A stretch of 64,000 bases of DNA. It comes from Psychrobacter sp. LV10R520-6. GTDB lineage: Bacteria; Pseudomonadota; Gammaproteobacteria; Pseudomonadales; Moraxellaceae. The stretch spans positions 2,542,001 through 2,606,000 of the forward strand of contig NZ_LT900024.1 of assembly GCF_900182925.1 (NCBI RefSeq), in the 5' to 3' direction. Made by a program: the position numbers and the translations under genes. The notes below the pieces were generated by a model. That model was not told where the DNA came from. It saw only the letters and a program-made list of their open reading frames with translations, and ran no database searches. Shown here one piece after another: positions 17,940 through 27,235 of the stretch (the first letter of the stretch is position 1; each line of letters starts with the position of its first letter).

Positions 17940-18139
17940 GACAACTCACTTATGACGATTAAATAAAAAATTAAATAAAGTTAGATTGGGACAAATTTAA
18001 ACGGTGATAGCAACAATCACATCACTAATGAAAGAACTTTGATAAAAAGCGTATTAATCTTGCGAAAATATGCCTGATATGGCGGTGATTTTGCTAGACT
18101 AGCGCTTACGAAAGAATTGATTATAAGGTGAAAGTCCCT

Positions 18140-18922
18140 ATGTTAGCAAAGCGTATCATTCCTTGCTTGGACGTTGATAATGGTCGCGTGGTTAAAGGCG
18201 TGCAATTTGTCGATATTAAAGATGCTGGCGATCCAGTTGAAGTGGCAAGACGCTACAACGAACAAGGTGCCGATGAGATTACCTTTTTGGACATTACGGC
18301 CACCAATGATGATCGCGATACCACTTATCATACCGTTGAACGTATGGCAGAGACGGTATTCGTGCCGCTAACGGTCGGCGGCGGCGTGCGTAAAATAGCT
18401 GATATTCGTAACCTGCTCAATGCGGGTGCGGACAAAGTCGCTATTAATTCAGCAGCCGTATTTACGCCTGAATTTGTTGGCGAAGCGGCACAGAAATTTG
18501 GCAATCAATGTATTGTCGTGGCCATTGATGCCAAGCGCGTGGTTGATATTAACGTTGATGGCATCATAGTGCCACGTTGGGAGATTTTCACCCACGGTGG
18601 ACGCAAACCAACCGGCATTGATGCGGTCGCTTGGGCGATCAAAATGGCCGAGCTGGGTGCTGGTGAGCTATTGGTCACCTCGATGGATGGTGATGGCACC
18701 AAAAAAGGCTACGATTTAGCCTTGATGCGACAGATTACCAGTCAAGTGAATGTGCCCGTCATTGCCTCTGGTGGCGTGGGCAACCTACAACATTTAGTCG
18801 ATGGCGTACTTGAAGGTGGCGTGGATGCGGTGCTTGCAGCTAGTATTTTTCACTTTGGTGAGCATACCGTTCTTGAGGCAAAGCAATACATGGCAGCGCA
18901 AGGAATACAAATGCGTCTGTAA
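18140..18922 (+). CDS. hisF: Imidazole glycerol phosphate synthase subunit HisF
   Basis: Cyclase subunit that, with HisH, makes IGP and AICAR in histidine synthesis. TIM-barrel signatures include [20 protein letters not shown], the catalytic Asp in that first strand, [19 protein letters not shown], and [13 protein letters not shown] with the second catalytic Asp, then [11 protein letters not shown] chose ATG 18140 (AAGGTGA 9 nt upstream); the GTG at 18128 is part of that Shine-Dalgarno region. 260 codons, normal length. No other his gene is adjacent, so the pathway is dispersed here. Confidence 0.97.
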   Translation: MLAKRIIPCLDVDNGRVVKGVQFVDIKDAGDPVEVARRYNEQGADEITFLDITATNDDRDTTYHTVERMAETVFVPLTVGGGVRKIADIRNLLNAGADKVAINSAAVFTPEFVGEAAQKFGNQCIVVAIDAKRVVDINVDGIIVPRWEIFTHGGRKPTGIDAVAWAIKMAELGAGELLVTSMDGDGTKKGYDLALMRQITSQVNVPVIASGGVGNLQHLVDGVLEGGVDAVLAASIFHFGEHTVLEAKQYMAAQGIQMRL

Positions 18923-19033
18923 AAAAATGCTATTATAGTACTAACTATTTATATTCATTTGTCTGATTTTAGTATATCAATAAAACCTATTATTCAACTC
19001 AATTAAAAATCTAATTATTCACAGGATACTCCA

Positions 19034-19555
19034 ATGTCAAATTTACAACAGCAGCGCAATGACGTCACCCATATCGATGGCAATCTACATCAAAATGAAG
19101 ACGCCCGCATCGGTATCGTGGTCGGTCGTTTTAATGGTTTTGTAGTCGAGTCCTTAGTTGATGGTGCTATTGATGCCCTACTTCGTCACGGCGTACTAGG
19201 TAGTAATATTACCGTTATCCGCGTCCCTGGTGCGTTTGAGTTGCCACTCGTTGCCCAACGTGCTGCTGAGGCCGATCGTTTTGACGCCATTATTGCCTTA
19301 GGTGCCATTATCCGTGGTAGCACGCCGCACTTTGATTTTGTCGCAAGCGAATCAGCAAAAGGCTTAAGCAGTGTCGCCATTGATTATAATATTCCCGTTG
19401 CTAATGGCGTCTTGACGACTGACAGCATTGAGCAAGCTATTGAACGCGCAGGTACCAAGGCGGGTAATAAAGGCTCTGAAGCCGCGATGGTCGTGCTCGA
19501 GATGATTGCGGTTTTATCGCAATTAGATATTGACGATAGTAGTGACAGTGTTTAA
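19034..19555 (+). CDS. ribH: 6,7-dimethyl-8-ribityllumazine synthase
   Basis: Condenses 5-amino-6-ribitylaminouracil with dihydroxybutanone phosphate in riboflavin synthesis. The 173 residues show [49 protein letters not shown] with the catalytic His, [15 protein letters not shown], and GNKGSEAA. It lies 201 bp before nusB; the ribH-nusB pairing is common in proteobacteria and probably reflects one transcript. Confidence 0.97.
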   Translation: MSNLQQQRNDVTHIDGNLHQNEDARIGIVVGRFNGFVVESLVDGAIDALLRHGVLGSNITVIRVPGAFELPLVAQRAAEADRFDAIIALGAIIRGSTPHFDFVASESAKGLSSVAIDYNIPVANGVLTTDSIEQAIERAGTKAGNKGSEAAMVVLEMIAVLSQLDIDDSSDSV

Positions 19556-19756
19556 ATGGGCTTAATTTAACTTTGCTTAATTTATATAAGCTATTTAGTT
19601 TAAGATTTTATCCAGCGCTGTAGCTCATGCTTGCAGCGCTTAAGCATTACTAAGCGGCTGTCAAAATTCATCAGCCGTTTATAGTTTAACTTTTTCGTCG
19701 CATTTTTTACGAACTCTTTTTAAAACACTATTTTAAAATTCAGGTATTGACCCTCT

Positions 19757-21019
19757 ATGACTGACCAACTCAAGCGCGCCATTAGCGCTGCGAAAACCGC
19801 AGAAAGCAATTCTGAACAAGCTGAATCTATCGGTACAGCAAGCAGCAGTGCGGGTGACCAACACTTCGATATGAGTGAGTCTTCTTATAAGACCAGTCAC
19901 ACCGCTATCCGTAAGGCGCGACGATTTGCCATGCAAGGCTTGTATGAATGGCTCGTCACTGACCACCGCTTCGATACCAGTGGTAAGCTCGGTTGGAAAG
20001 CCAATGCTCCGCATGATATCACAGCACGTACGCGCGCAACTAACGCTATGCATACGGTACATATTGGCTACTACCATGAAATGATGCATGACATTCCAGA
20101 GCAGATTGAAACGCTGAATGCGCTTATCAGCCAGCATCTGGACCGTGAAATCGATAAACTGGATACGGTTGAGCACGCCATCTTGCTTATCGGTACTTAT
20201 GAGCTGCAAAACCGCTTAGAAATTCCTTATAAAGTGGTGCTTGATGAAGCGATGAAACTGAATAATCACTTTGGCGCAACGGATGCTCATAAATTGATTA
20301 ATGCGGTATTAGACAGAATAGCAGTTGAGCTACGCGACGTTGAAGTACAAGCCGATACCAAAGCCAACCTACGTACCTCGCAAAAAACGGCTACCAAGCA
20401 GGCAAATGTAAAAAATGATGTGACTCAAGTGGACACTAGTGAAAATGTAGCTGAAACTGACGACACGGCAACCGCTTCAACAAAACCCCGTATCAGTGCT
20501 AATAATGCTAGCGTCAAACGTAACCGTCCTAATAAAGCCAATGCTGGAATGAGCATTAAAGCAGCCGTTGAAAACAGCAAAGCTAAAGAAGAAAGCGCTA
20601 AATCAATTGCTTCTGATAAGGCAGATGGTGTTGTTGATGCCACTGTGGATGATATAAGTACTGATGACGTTGCCGTTGATAATGAAGCTGTTAATAACGA
20701 CTCTGTTAACGAGAATGCGGTTGTCGATAACGACACTACGGCTACTGATGCTACGGTCAGTACTTATGTAAATACTGATACTGACAACGTTGAAGCTTCG
20801 CCAGAATCAGAAAGCAGTATTGTTGAAAATGAGGTGTCAAATACCAGCGCTACAGCTAGTGTTGAAACAAGTGATTCAGATTCAGCCAGTGTCGAAACTA
20901 ATAGCTCTGAAATAACTGATATTGAAGTAGCTGACCCTGAAACAGACAGCTCTCAAATAGAAGATAGCGCTACAGACAGCACGGTTTCAGATACTACTGA
21001 TGCAAAAAGCAAAGACTAG
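19757..21019 (+). CDS. nusB: Transcription antitermination protein NusB with long acidic C-terminal tail
   Basis: NusB binds boxA RNA with NusE/S10 in rRNA antitermination. The all-helical NusB domain lies at about residues 46-195, with [18 protein letters not shown] and the conserved C-terminal block [38 protein letters not shown] (shown here as consecutive segments). It is preceded by about 45 Ser/Glu-rich residues and followed by about 220 residues rich in Asp, Ser, Thr, Val and Asn with no predicted fold. Total 420 residues against 140-170 for normal NusB. No frameshift is seen and thiL begins 2 bp after the stop, so the tail is real coding sequence. Confidence 0.93.
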   Translation: MTDQLKRAISAAKTAESNSEQAESIGTASSSAGDQHFDMSESSYKTSHTAIRKARRFAMQGLYEWLVTDHRFDTSGKLGWKANAPHDITARTRATNAMHTVHIGYYHEMMHDIPEQIETLNALISQHLDREIDKLDTVEHAILLIGTYELQNRLEIPYKVVLDEAMKLNNHFGATDAHKLINAVLDRIAVELRDVEVQADTKANLRTSQKTATKQANVKNDVTQVDTSENVAETDDTATASTKPRISANNASVKRNRPNKANAGMSIKAAVENSKAKEESAKSIASDKADGVVDATVDDISTDDVAVDNEAVNNDSVNENAVVDNDTTATDATVSTYVNTDTDNVEASPESESSIVENEVSNTSATASVETSDSDSASVETNSSEITDIEVADPETDSSQIEDSATDSTVSDTTDAKSKD

Positions 21020-21021
21020 CC

Positions 21022-22104
21022 ATGACTGAGTTCGAGCTGATTGAGAAAATATTCTGCCAGTTGCAAGCGGATAATTCGTTAGCCGCTAGTAGCAAAAAAG
21101 GTAGCAAAAAAGGTATCGAAAAAGGTATCGGTGATGATGCGGCAGTGATGGCCCTGCCAGCTGGGTCACGCTTGGTTAGCTGTATTGATACCTTAGTGCA
21201 AGGTCGGCACTTTAGCGCTGATTGGGTGCAAGTACAGCATCTGGCGTTTACGATTGGTTATAAAGCAGTGGCGGTCAACGTCTCAGACCTTGCTGCTATG
21301 GGCGCCACGCCACACAGTATCTTGCTAGCATTAGCATTACCTGAGCGTCTGGCGAACAAATCATGGTTGACTGAATTTGCTAAAGGTTTATTCCACGCCT
21401 GCCAGTTATTTGGTGTGACCCTTATCGGTGGCGATACTACCCGTAATGACAGCCTGATACTAAGTGTCAGCGCCCAAGGATTCCTTGCCGTAGACACGCC
21501 AGCGGTATACCGCTCCGGGGCACAGGTTGGTGATAAAATCTATGTGTCAGGGTCGCTTGGTGATGCCGCTTACGCTTTGCAGCATCCTGATAATGATGTT
21601 GGTGTGGAGCTGGCGCATCGATTGCATATGCCGACGCCACGTGTCCAGCTAGGTATCGCATTAGCACAAATTGGTGCGACCGCAATGATTGATATCTCTG
21701 ATGGTCTTTATCAAGATTTGGGTCATATTTGTCAGCAAAGTAATGTCAGTATGCGTCTTAACCTTGAGCTGTTGCCAAGTAGTGTACCCTTATCAAGGGT
21801 CGATTTGTCTGAACGGTTACTGTGCCAATTAACGGGTGGTGACGATTATGAACTGGCATTTACGTTACCTGCCAATATCACCGCGCCCACCAGTAATACT
21901 TCGATAAGTTGTATTGGTGAAGTTATTGCAGTAGCAAATGTGATTCATTCTACTGAAGCTGTTTCTACAGATACTGACTTTAATAAGACTATAGCATCGC
22001 CGCGTCCTGAACTGTTTTATCAAGATCAAGCAGTAACACCAAGCCAACCCTCGCCTTTTACCACGTGGCCGACTCTGACGGGTTACCAACATTTTGCAGG
22101 TTAA
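21022..22104 (+). CDS. thiL: Thiamine-monophosphate kinase
   Basis: ATP-dependent phosphorylation of thiamine monophosphate to thiamine diphosphate. PurM/ThiL-fold signatures are GIGDDAAV, the block FTIGYKAVAVNVSDLAAMG, TLIGGDTTRN, VSGSLGDAAYAL, AMIDISDGLYQDL and LTGGDDYELAFTLP. The 360 residues are slightly longer than usual because of an insertion in the N-terminal segment (KKGSKKGIEKG) and a C-terminal extension. Tight spacing on both sides (2 bp to nusB, 3 bp to pgpA) shows an operon. Confidence 0.96.
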   Translation: MTEFELIEKIFCQLQADNSLAASSKKGSKKGIEKGIGDDAAVMALPAGSRLVSCIDTLVQGRHFSADWVQVQHLAFTIGYKAVAVNVSDLAAMGATPHSILLALALPERLANKSWLTEFAKGLFHACQLFGVTLIGGDTTRNDSLILSVSAQGFLAVDTPAVYRSGAQVGDKIYVSGSLGDAAYALQHPDNDVGVELAHRLHMPTPRVQLGIALAQIGATAMIDISDGLYQDLGHICQQSNVSMRLNLELLPSSVPLSRVDLSERLLCQLTGGDDYELAFTLPANITAPTSNTSISCIGEVIAVANVIHSTEAVSTDTDFNKTIASPRPELFYQDQAVTPSQPSPFTTWPTLTGYQHFAG

Positions 22105-22107
22105 CCC

Positions 22108-22686
22108 ATGACTGAAGACTTATCTAAGCCTGATATTAGCAAAGCTAATGACTGCCCGCCCTTGCCTGCGCATGCCAGTGCGCTTGACCGTATTATTTAT
22201 TGGTTGGGTATTGGATTGGGTAGCGGATTACCGCGCCGAGCGCCGGGAACTTGGGGTACGGTTGGCGGTTTAATAGTCGCCATACCACTGATGAGCTTAG
22301 GCTTCGTGCCGTTTTTAATCATTACTCTCCTGTCTTGTGTGATTGGTATTTGGATATGCGGTCGTACCTCTGATCTAATGCAAGGTCACGATGATCCGCA
22401 TATCGTTTGGGATGAATGGGCTGGCATATGGATCACTCTACTGCCCTTTTCTTATATGGGCGTTTCTTCAGCAAACTACTGGCAAGATGTATCGCAGACT
22501 CTATCACTCATTGCGATCGTTATCGCCTTTATGTTGTTCCGCTTTTTTGACATTATCAAGCCACCACCCATTAGCTGGGCAGATAAAAAAGTCGCTGGCG
22601 GTCTAGGTATTATGCTTGATGATATCATCGCCGGTATTATGGCAGCAGCAGTTTGGATTGTAGTTATATTAGGCATGCTGTTGTAA
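22108..22686 (+). CDS. pgpA: Phosphatidylglycerophosphatase A
   Basis: Inner-membrane phosphatase that dephosphorylates phosphatidylglycerophosphate to phosphatidylglycerol. Signatures are GLGSGLPRRAPGTWGT, HDDPHIVWDEWAGIWI with the conserved acidic residues, and FRFFDIIKPPPISWADKK, GGLGIMLDDIIAGI at the end. Four membrane segments; 192 residues, about 25 more than E. coli owing to the N-terminal hydrophilic part. Last gene of nusB-thiL-pgpA, an order shared by many proteobacteria. Confidence 0.96.
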   Translation: MTEDLSKPDISKANDCPPLPAHASALDRIIYWLGIGLGSGLPRRAPGTWGTVGGLIVAIPLMSLGFVPFLIITLLSCVIGIWICGRTSDLMQGHDDPHIVWDEWAGIWITLLPFSYMGVSSANYWQDVSQTLSLIAIVIAFMLFRFFDIIKPPPISWADKKVAGGLGIMLDDIIAGIMAAAVWIVVILGMLL

Positions 22687-22831
22687 GCGACAACGAAGTG
22701 TATGGCTAATAGTTAGTAATAAGCTAGAGTTACAAAGCTCACACTGCTTACCATTTTTATTCAACAAACATTTGCGCTATAATTAAAGATTGTATTTTGT
22801 TACATTTATAGAATTATCTTTTAGGAATGCT

Positions 22832-24214
22832 ATGACCTCTTCTCTTTCTGTGATTATTCTGGCGGCCGGTAAAGGCACGCGTATGCAATCGGCTAAGCCA
22901 AAAGTGCTACAGACACTAGCTGGCAAGTCTTTACTTGGTCACGTATTAGACACCTGTCATCAGCTTACTGTAGATGAAACTATTGTAGTGCACGGTTTTG
23001 GCGGAGAGCAAGTCCAGACGGTGATTACTAATCAGTATGCGCATCTCTCAATTACTTGGGTGGCTCAAACTGAGCAATTAGGTACGGGGCATGCGGTAAA
23101 AGTTGCCCTCGCCCAATTGCCAAAGGACGGTCAAAGTCTAATTTTATACGGTGATGTGCCGCTAGTTAGCTCTTGTACTTTGACTAAATTGCAGACTGCC
23201 AATAATGAGGGTATGTCGATGTTAACCTTAACGGTAGATAATCCTTTTGGACTGGGACGCATTAAACGTGATCGAGCCGGCAATATCGAAGCCATCGTTG
23301 AGCAAAAAGATGCCAGCAGTGATGAGCAAAAAATCCAAGAGATTAATAGTGGTATTTACTGCGTTGATAACGCACTACTCCATAAATATTTGCCAAAACT
23401 GTCTAATGACAATGCTCAGCAAGAATATTATCTAACCGATATTGTCAAAATGGCAGTGGCTGACGGTATTAATATTGCGGCTATTGAGCCTGAGCATACG
23501 TTTGAGATTGAAGGTGTGAATAACCGCCAACAGCTTGCGAGCTTAGAGCGGTCATGGCAAGGTAAATTGGTACAGGATTTACAAGTAGCCGGCGTACAGT
23601 TTGCTGATCCTACCCGCGTTGACATTCGCGGTACTTTGACTGCTGGGCAGGACGTATTTGTCGATGTCGGTGTGGTGTTCGAAGGCGACTGTACATTGGG
23701 CGATAACGTCTATATCGAAGCAGGCTGTATTATTAAAAACGCTCAAATCGGTAATGCTTGTCATCTAAAACCTTATTGCGTTGTCGATCAAGCCCAAATC
23801 GGTGCTGGTGTTGATATTGGTCCTTTTGCCCATTTGCGTCCTGGCACAGTTTTGGCGGACAGCAGTCGTGTTGGTAACTTTGTCGAGATTAAGAAATCAA
23901 CGATTGGTCACGGCAGCAAGGTCAACCATTTGAGTTATATAGGTGATGCCACCATTGGCACGAACGTAAATGTTGGTGCAGGCGTGATCACTTGTAATTA
24001 TGACGGCGTGAATAAATCGCAAACTGTCATTAACGATAACGCCTTTGTGGGCTCAAATGTCAGTCTAGTGGCACCAGTGACGATTGGTAGTACAGCAACA
24101 GTCGCTGCCGGCTCGGTAATTACCGATGATGTTGATGCTGATGCCTTAGCTCTTGGGCGCGCACGGCAAGTACAAAAGACCAACTTTCAACGTCCGACTA
24201 AAAAGTCTAAATAA
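22832..24214 (+). CDS. glmU: Bifunctional UDP-GlcNAc pyrophosphorylase / glucosamine-1-phosphate acetyltransferase
   Basis: Makes UDP-GlcNAc for peptidoglycan and LPS. The N-terminal uridylyltransferase domain shows IILAAGKGTRMQSAKPKVL, LGTGHAV and YGDVPLV; a linker leads to a left-handed beta-helix with hexapeptide repeats (from about residue 255) and the acetyltransferase signature CNYDGVNKSQT. I chose ATG 22832 (MTSSLSV; TTAGGA upstream) over the in-frame ATG at 22790, which would add 14 atypical residues. 460 codons, normal length. glmS follows on the same strand 312 bp later. Confidence 0.97.
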   Translation: MTSSLSVIILAAGKGTRMQSAKPKVLQTLAGKSLLGHVLDTCHQLTVDETIVVHGFGGEQVQTVITNQYAHLSITWVAQTEQLGTGHAVKVALAQLPKDGQSLILYGDVPLVSSCTLTKLQTANNEGMSMLTLTVDNPFGLGRIKRDRAGNIEAIVEQKDASSDEQKIQEINSGIYCVDNALLHKYLPKLSNDNAQQEYYLTDIVKMAVADGINIAAIEPEHTFEIEGVNNRQQLASLERSWQGKLVQDLQVAGVQFADPTRVDIRGTLTAGQDVFVDVGVVFEGDCTLGDNVYIEAGCIIKNAQIGNACHLKPYCVVDQAQIGAGVDIGPFAHLRPGTVLADSSRVGNFVEIKKSTIGHGSKVNHLSYIGDATIGTNVNVGAGVITCNYDGVNKSQTVINDNAFVGSNVSLVAPVTIGSTATVAAGSVITDDVDADALALGRARQVQKTNFQRPTKKSK

Positions 24215-24364
24215 TAAAGTAAAGTTAAAAACAAAGTCAAAAGCTTTTAAATAACCTTAAGCAGCGCGGCAATAACTTTGTGGTGCTGCTTAATAGTATC
24301 TTGGGTAGCCGTTACTTTACTCACTCATTTCATAAAAACATTATTTGATAACAGTTTTTACGCG

Positions 24365-24484
24365 ACTCTCAACTTAATATGGGCTATCGTAGGCTGGCGC
24401 TTTTAGCCCAGTCAATCGTAACAATTTGCCAAAAACGCTGGGCTAAAGCCACAGCCTACGCCAAAAATTATGATAGTTGAGAGT
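24365..24484. repeat. 120-bp terminal-inverted-repeat element upstream of glmS
   Basis: Perfect 10-bp terminal repeats ACTCTCAACT (24365-24374) and AGTTGAGAGT (24475-24484) enclose a second imperfect pair, CGTAGGCTGGCGCTTTTAGC (24388 onward) against GCTAAAGCCACAGCCTACG (ending 24460). There is no ORF. The whole sequence can fold on itself. It occupies part of the 312-bp glmU-glmS spacer, ending 42 bp before the glmS ATG; the rest of that spacer shows no gene. Looks like a MITE. Confidence 0.85.
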
Positions 24485-24526
24485 GGGGTAGTTTTTATAA
24501 CAATATAGTTAATTTAAGGAATCACT

Positions 24527-26371
24527 ATGTGCGGAATTGTAGGCGCAGTTGCTGAGCGTAATATCGCTAATATCTTACTTGAAGGCTTAAAGCGCTTGGA
24601 ATATCGAGGCTATGATTCCGCTGGTCTGACCATCATCCGTGATGGTGAGTTGCATCGTGAACGCCAAGTAGGCAAAGTAAAAGAATTGGTTGATGCGGTA
24701 GCCGTAAACCCAGAATTTTTTGACGGTCATATTGGTATTGCCCATACGCGCTGGGCGACTCATGGCGAGCCAGCACAGCGTAATGCCCACCCACACGTTT
24801 CAGGCAAGATTGCCGTGGTACACAACGGTATTGTCGAAAACTACGCTGAACTTAAAGAAGAATTAATGGCAAAGGGTTATGAATTTACCTCAGAGACCGA
24901 CACTGAGGTAGTTGCGCATCTGATTAATGACCTTTATCAACAAACGCCAGACTTATTAGAAGCCGTTCGCGCTGTTATTCCACTTTTACATGGCGCGTTT
25001 GCACTAGGCATTGTCCATGTGGATAGTCCAGAAGAGCTGATCACGTTACGTCTAGGCTCGCCATTAGTAATCGGCGTGGGCATCGGCGAGAACTTTATTG
25101 CTTCAGATCAATTGGCGCTATTACCAGTGACCAACCGTTTCATGTATCTAGAAGAAGGCGATATTGCTAAGATCACTCGCAATAGCATCACGGTCTACGC
25201 TGATGGTATAGAAGTTAGCCGACAAATCCACGAGATTGATGCCAAACAGCACAACGCTGACAAGGGCGAGTATAAGCATTATATGCTCAAAGAAATCTAC
25301 GAGCAGCCCGACGCAGTCGCACGAACGCTTGAGATGGCCATTGATAGTGCTGATACTTCTACGCTTCGTAAAGACTTTTTAGAGCGTCATGAAGCGCAGT
25401 TAGCAGGTATTCGCCATGTACAAATAATTGCTTGTGGTACCAGTTATCATGCCGGCATGGTCGCTAAATACTGGTTTGAGAATCTTACACGCATGCCTTG
25501 CTCTGTTGAGGTGGCCAGTGAGTTCCGCTATCGCAACCCTGTGGTGGTCGATAACTCATTAGTGATTTGCATTTCTCAATCTGGTGAAACGGCCGATACT
25601 TTATCGGCGCTACGTGACACCCAAAAACATACCCCAGCAGGCCTAGTAAGCTTGGCACTATGTAATGTACCAACCTCATCATTGGTACGCGAAACCGATA
25701 TTTTCTTACCTACGCTTGCGGGTCCTGAGATTGGTGTGGCTTCAACCAAAGCCTTTACCACTCAGCTTGCGGCTCTCATGCTATTGATACTAAAAGTTGG
25801 CGTTGTTCAGCAGCGTATGACTGGTGAACGCTTAACCACATTGCTTGGCGAGCTACAACAGCTGCCCGGCCAGCTCTACGCCAGCTTAAACCTTGATACA
25901 CGTATTAAAGAGATGAGCGAGCATTTTGAAGATAAAAAAAGCTGCCTGTTCTTAGGTCGTGGTCTACAATTCCCGATTGCCTTAGAAGGCGCGTTAAAGC
26001 TTAAAGAAATCTCTTATATTCATGCTGAAGGTTACGCTGCTGGCGAGCTTAAGCATGGCCCATTAGCTTTGGTTGATAAGGACATGCCTATCGTGGTGCT
26101 GGCACCTAAAGACAGTATGTTTGACAAGCTAAAAGCCAATATGCAAGAGGTACACGCGCGCCATGGTGAGCTATTTATCTTTGCTAGTGAGTCCAGCAAG
26201 ATGCTCGCTGAGGAGCGTATGCATGTGGTTTATGTGCCTGATGTTTGTGAGACCCTAGCGCCTATCGTTTATAGTGTGCCGGTACAACTATTGTCTTATC
26301 ATGTTGCCGTCATGCGCGGTACTGATGTTGATCAGCCTCGTAACTTGGCCAAGAGTGTCACCGTCGAATAA
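24527..26371 (+). CDS. glmS: Glutamine--fructose-6-phosphate aminotransferase (isomerizing)
   Basis: First committed step of amino-sugar synthesis: fructose-6-P plus glutamine to glucosamine-6-P. The N-terminal class II glutaminase domain starts MCGIVGAV (Cys2 nucleophile) with HTRWATHGEPAQRNAHPH; two SIS isomerase domains follow (IACGTSYHAG, SQSGETADTL, STKAFTTQ, EISYIHAEGYAAGELKHGP), ending NLAKSVTVE as normal. 614 residues. AAGGA precedes the ATG. Downstream of glmU, giving a two-gene UDP-GlcNAc module. No glmS ribozyme is expected or seen. Confidence 0.98.
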   Translation: MCGIVGAVAERNIANILLEGLKRLEYRGYDSAGLTIIRDGELHRERQVGKVKELVDAVAVNPEFFDGHIGIAHTRWATHGEPAQRNAHPHVSGKIAVVHNGIVENYAELKEELMAKGYEFTSETDTEVVAHLINDLYQQTPDLLEAVRAVIPLLHGAFALGIVHVDSPEELITLRLGSPLVIGVGIGENFIASDQLALLPVTNRFMYLEEGDIAKITRNSITVYADGIEVSRQIHEIDAKQHNADKGEYKHYMLKEIYEQPDAVARTLEMAIDSADTSTLRKDFLERHEAQLAGIRHVQIIACGTSYHAGMVAKYWFENLTRMPCSVEVASEFRYRNPVVVDNSLVICISQSGETADTLSALRDTQKHTPAGLVSLALCNVPTSSLVRETDIFLPTLAGPEIGVASTKAFTTQLAALMLLILKVGVVQQRMTGERLTTLLGELQQLPGQLYASLNLDTRIKEMSEHFEDKKSCLFLGRGLQFPIALEGALKLKEISYIHAEGYAAGELKHGPLALVDKDMPIVVLAPKDSMFDKLKANMQEVHARHGELFIFASESSKMLAEERMHVVYVPDVCETLAPIVYSVPVQLLSYHVAVMRGTDVDQPRNLAKSVTVE

Positions 26372-26403
26372 TTTATTATTTAAATAAGCTGACACGTGTA
26401 GGC

Positions 26404-26591
26404 GAGTAATTACCCATCATACTAAGTCATTACTTATCATACTCACTGCTGGATACCTTGCTAATAAAGGATATGAGAAACCCCAGTCTGATATAAGCTT
26501 GCTTTAGTATGATAGGTAATTTTAATTAGGTGGAATACCACCTAATTAAATCAATCACTTACGAAGCAGTGAGTATGACTGCTAATTACTC
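26404..26591. repeat. Nested palindromic element (about 188 bp)
   Basis: Three nested pairs can be seen: GAGTAATTA (26404) with TAATTACTC (26583-26591); ATTACCCATCATACTA (26409) with TAGTATGATAGGTAAT (26505-26520); CATACTCACTGCT (26438-26450) with AGCAGTGAGTATG (26565-26577). In addition TTTAATTAGGTGG-AATA-CCACCTAATTAAA (26521-26550) is a perfect 13-bp hairpin. No ORF. It directly abuts the IS630 remnant and may be a MITE derived from or inserted in that element. Confidence 0.75.
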
Positions 26592-26989
26592 TCGTACAAT
26601 AGCCGTAGGGCCTATGATCATGGGACTTAAAACCACTTTCATCAAGATAGATAATAGGACGGTTTTGCTTCTCAAACTGAGCTAATGAGTCGTTGAACTG
26701 TTGCCGTTTGTCCTCATCAGCTTTCGGGTGTTTGAGTGATGTTGATACGCTTGAGCGCTTTACCTATACCTCTTGCTGTGCAGTTAAAACGCTGTGCTCT
26801 CTCATACTGATAAGCATCTGGATAGGTAGCCACGTCTTGCTTCAATGCCTCATCATCAATCTTGGTGGGCTTACGGTAGTAAGGCTTCTTTGGGACATCC
26901 TTTTTCCAGTCTTGGGCAACACGACGTACCGTTTGCCCTGCTGCAATCTTGCTTAATACGAGTTGTCGAAAATCAGTTGAGTATGTCAT
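26592..26989 (-). pseudogene. IS630-family transposase remnant
   Basis: ATG at 26989 begins an N-terminal helix-turn-helix (TYSTDFRQLVLSKIAAGQTV, RRVAQDWKKD) that appears shortened by an internal deletion. The frame then shifts near 26717-26735: another minus frame continues with KHPKADEDKRQQFNDSLAQF and RPIIYLDESGFKSHDHRPYG, the first catalytic-Asp block of the IS630 DDE domain. The sequence stops at the palindromic element at 26591, so the rest of the DDE domain is missing. Clearly non-functional. Confidence 0.88.
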
Positions 26990-27040
26990 CTAGGTATTGT
27001 AATTCTTTTTTGGTTTATTGACTATAATATTCGAGATTTT

Positions 27041-27070
27041 AAAAAGCCACCTGATCAGATGGCTTTTTTT
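27041..27070. terminator. Rho-independent terminator
   Basis: AAAAAGCCA-C-CTGATCAG-A-TGGCTTTTTTT is a stem with A- and T-runs on the two sides. It lies about 165 bp past the stop of the TauE-type gene, so may end the malonate operon, and equally could shield the remnant side. Confidence 0.7.
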
Positions 27071-27235
27071 GTTCAAAAATCCACACTAACAATCACTTAA
27101 ATCCGACTCAAATTTCACTTAACATAAAATATCTTATAGGAACAATTAGCGATTTTTGGGATCTAACCACAATTTGTGATTGTATGATTCTCACCTACGG
27201 GTAAAAAGACTTGCGTTAAAACACCCCAATGCTAC

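Noticed and set aside
24365..24484. glmS ribozyme or riboswitch
   Set aside because: That ribozyme is known from Firmicutes; here the structure is a simple terminal inverted repeat with no ribozyme core visible.
24587..24796. Antisense ORFs inside glmS, acnA and the RND genes
   Set aside because: They are shadows of strongly conserved coding frames on the other strand.
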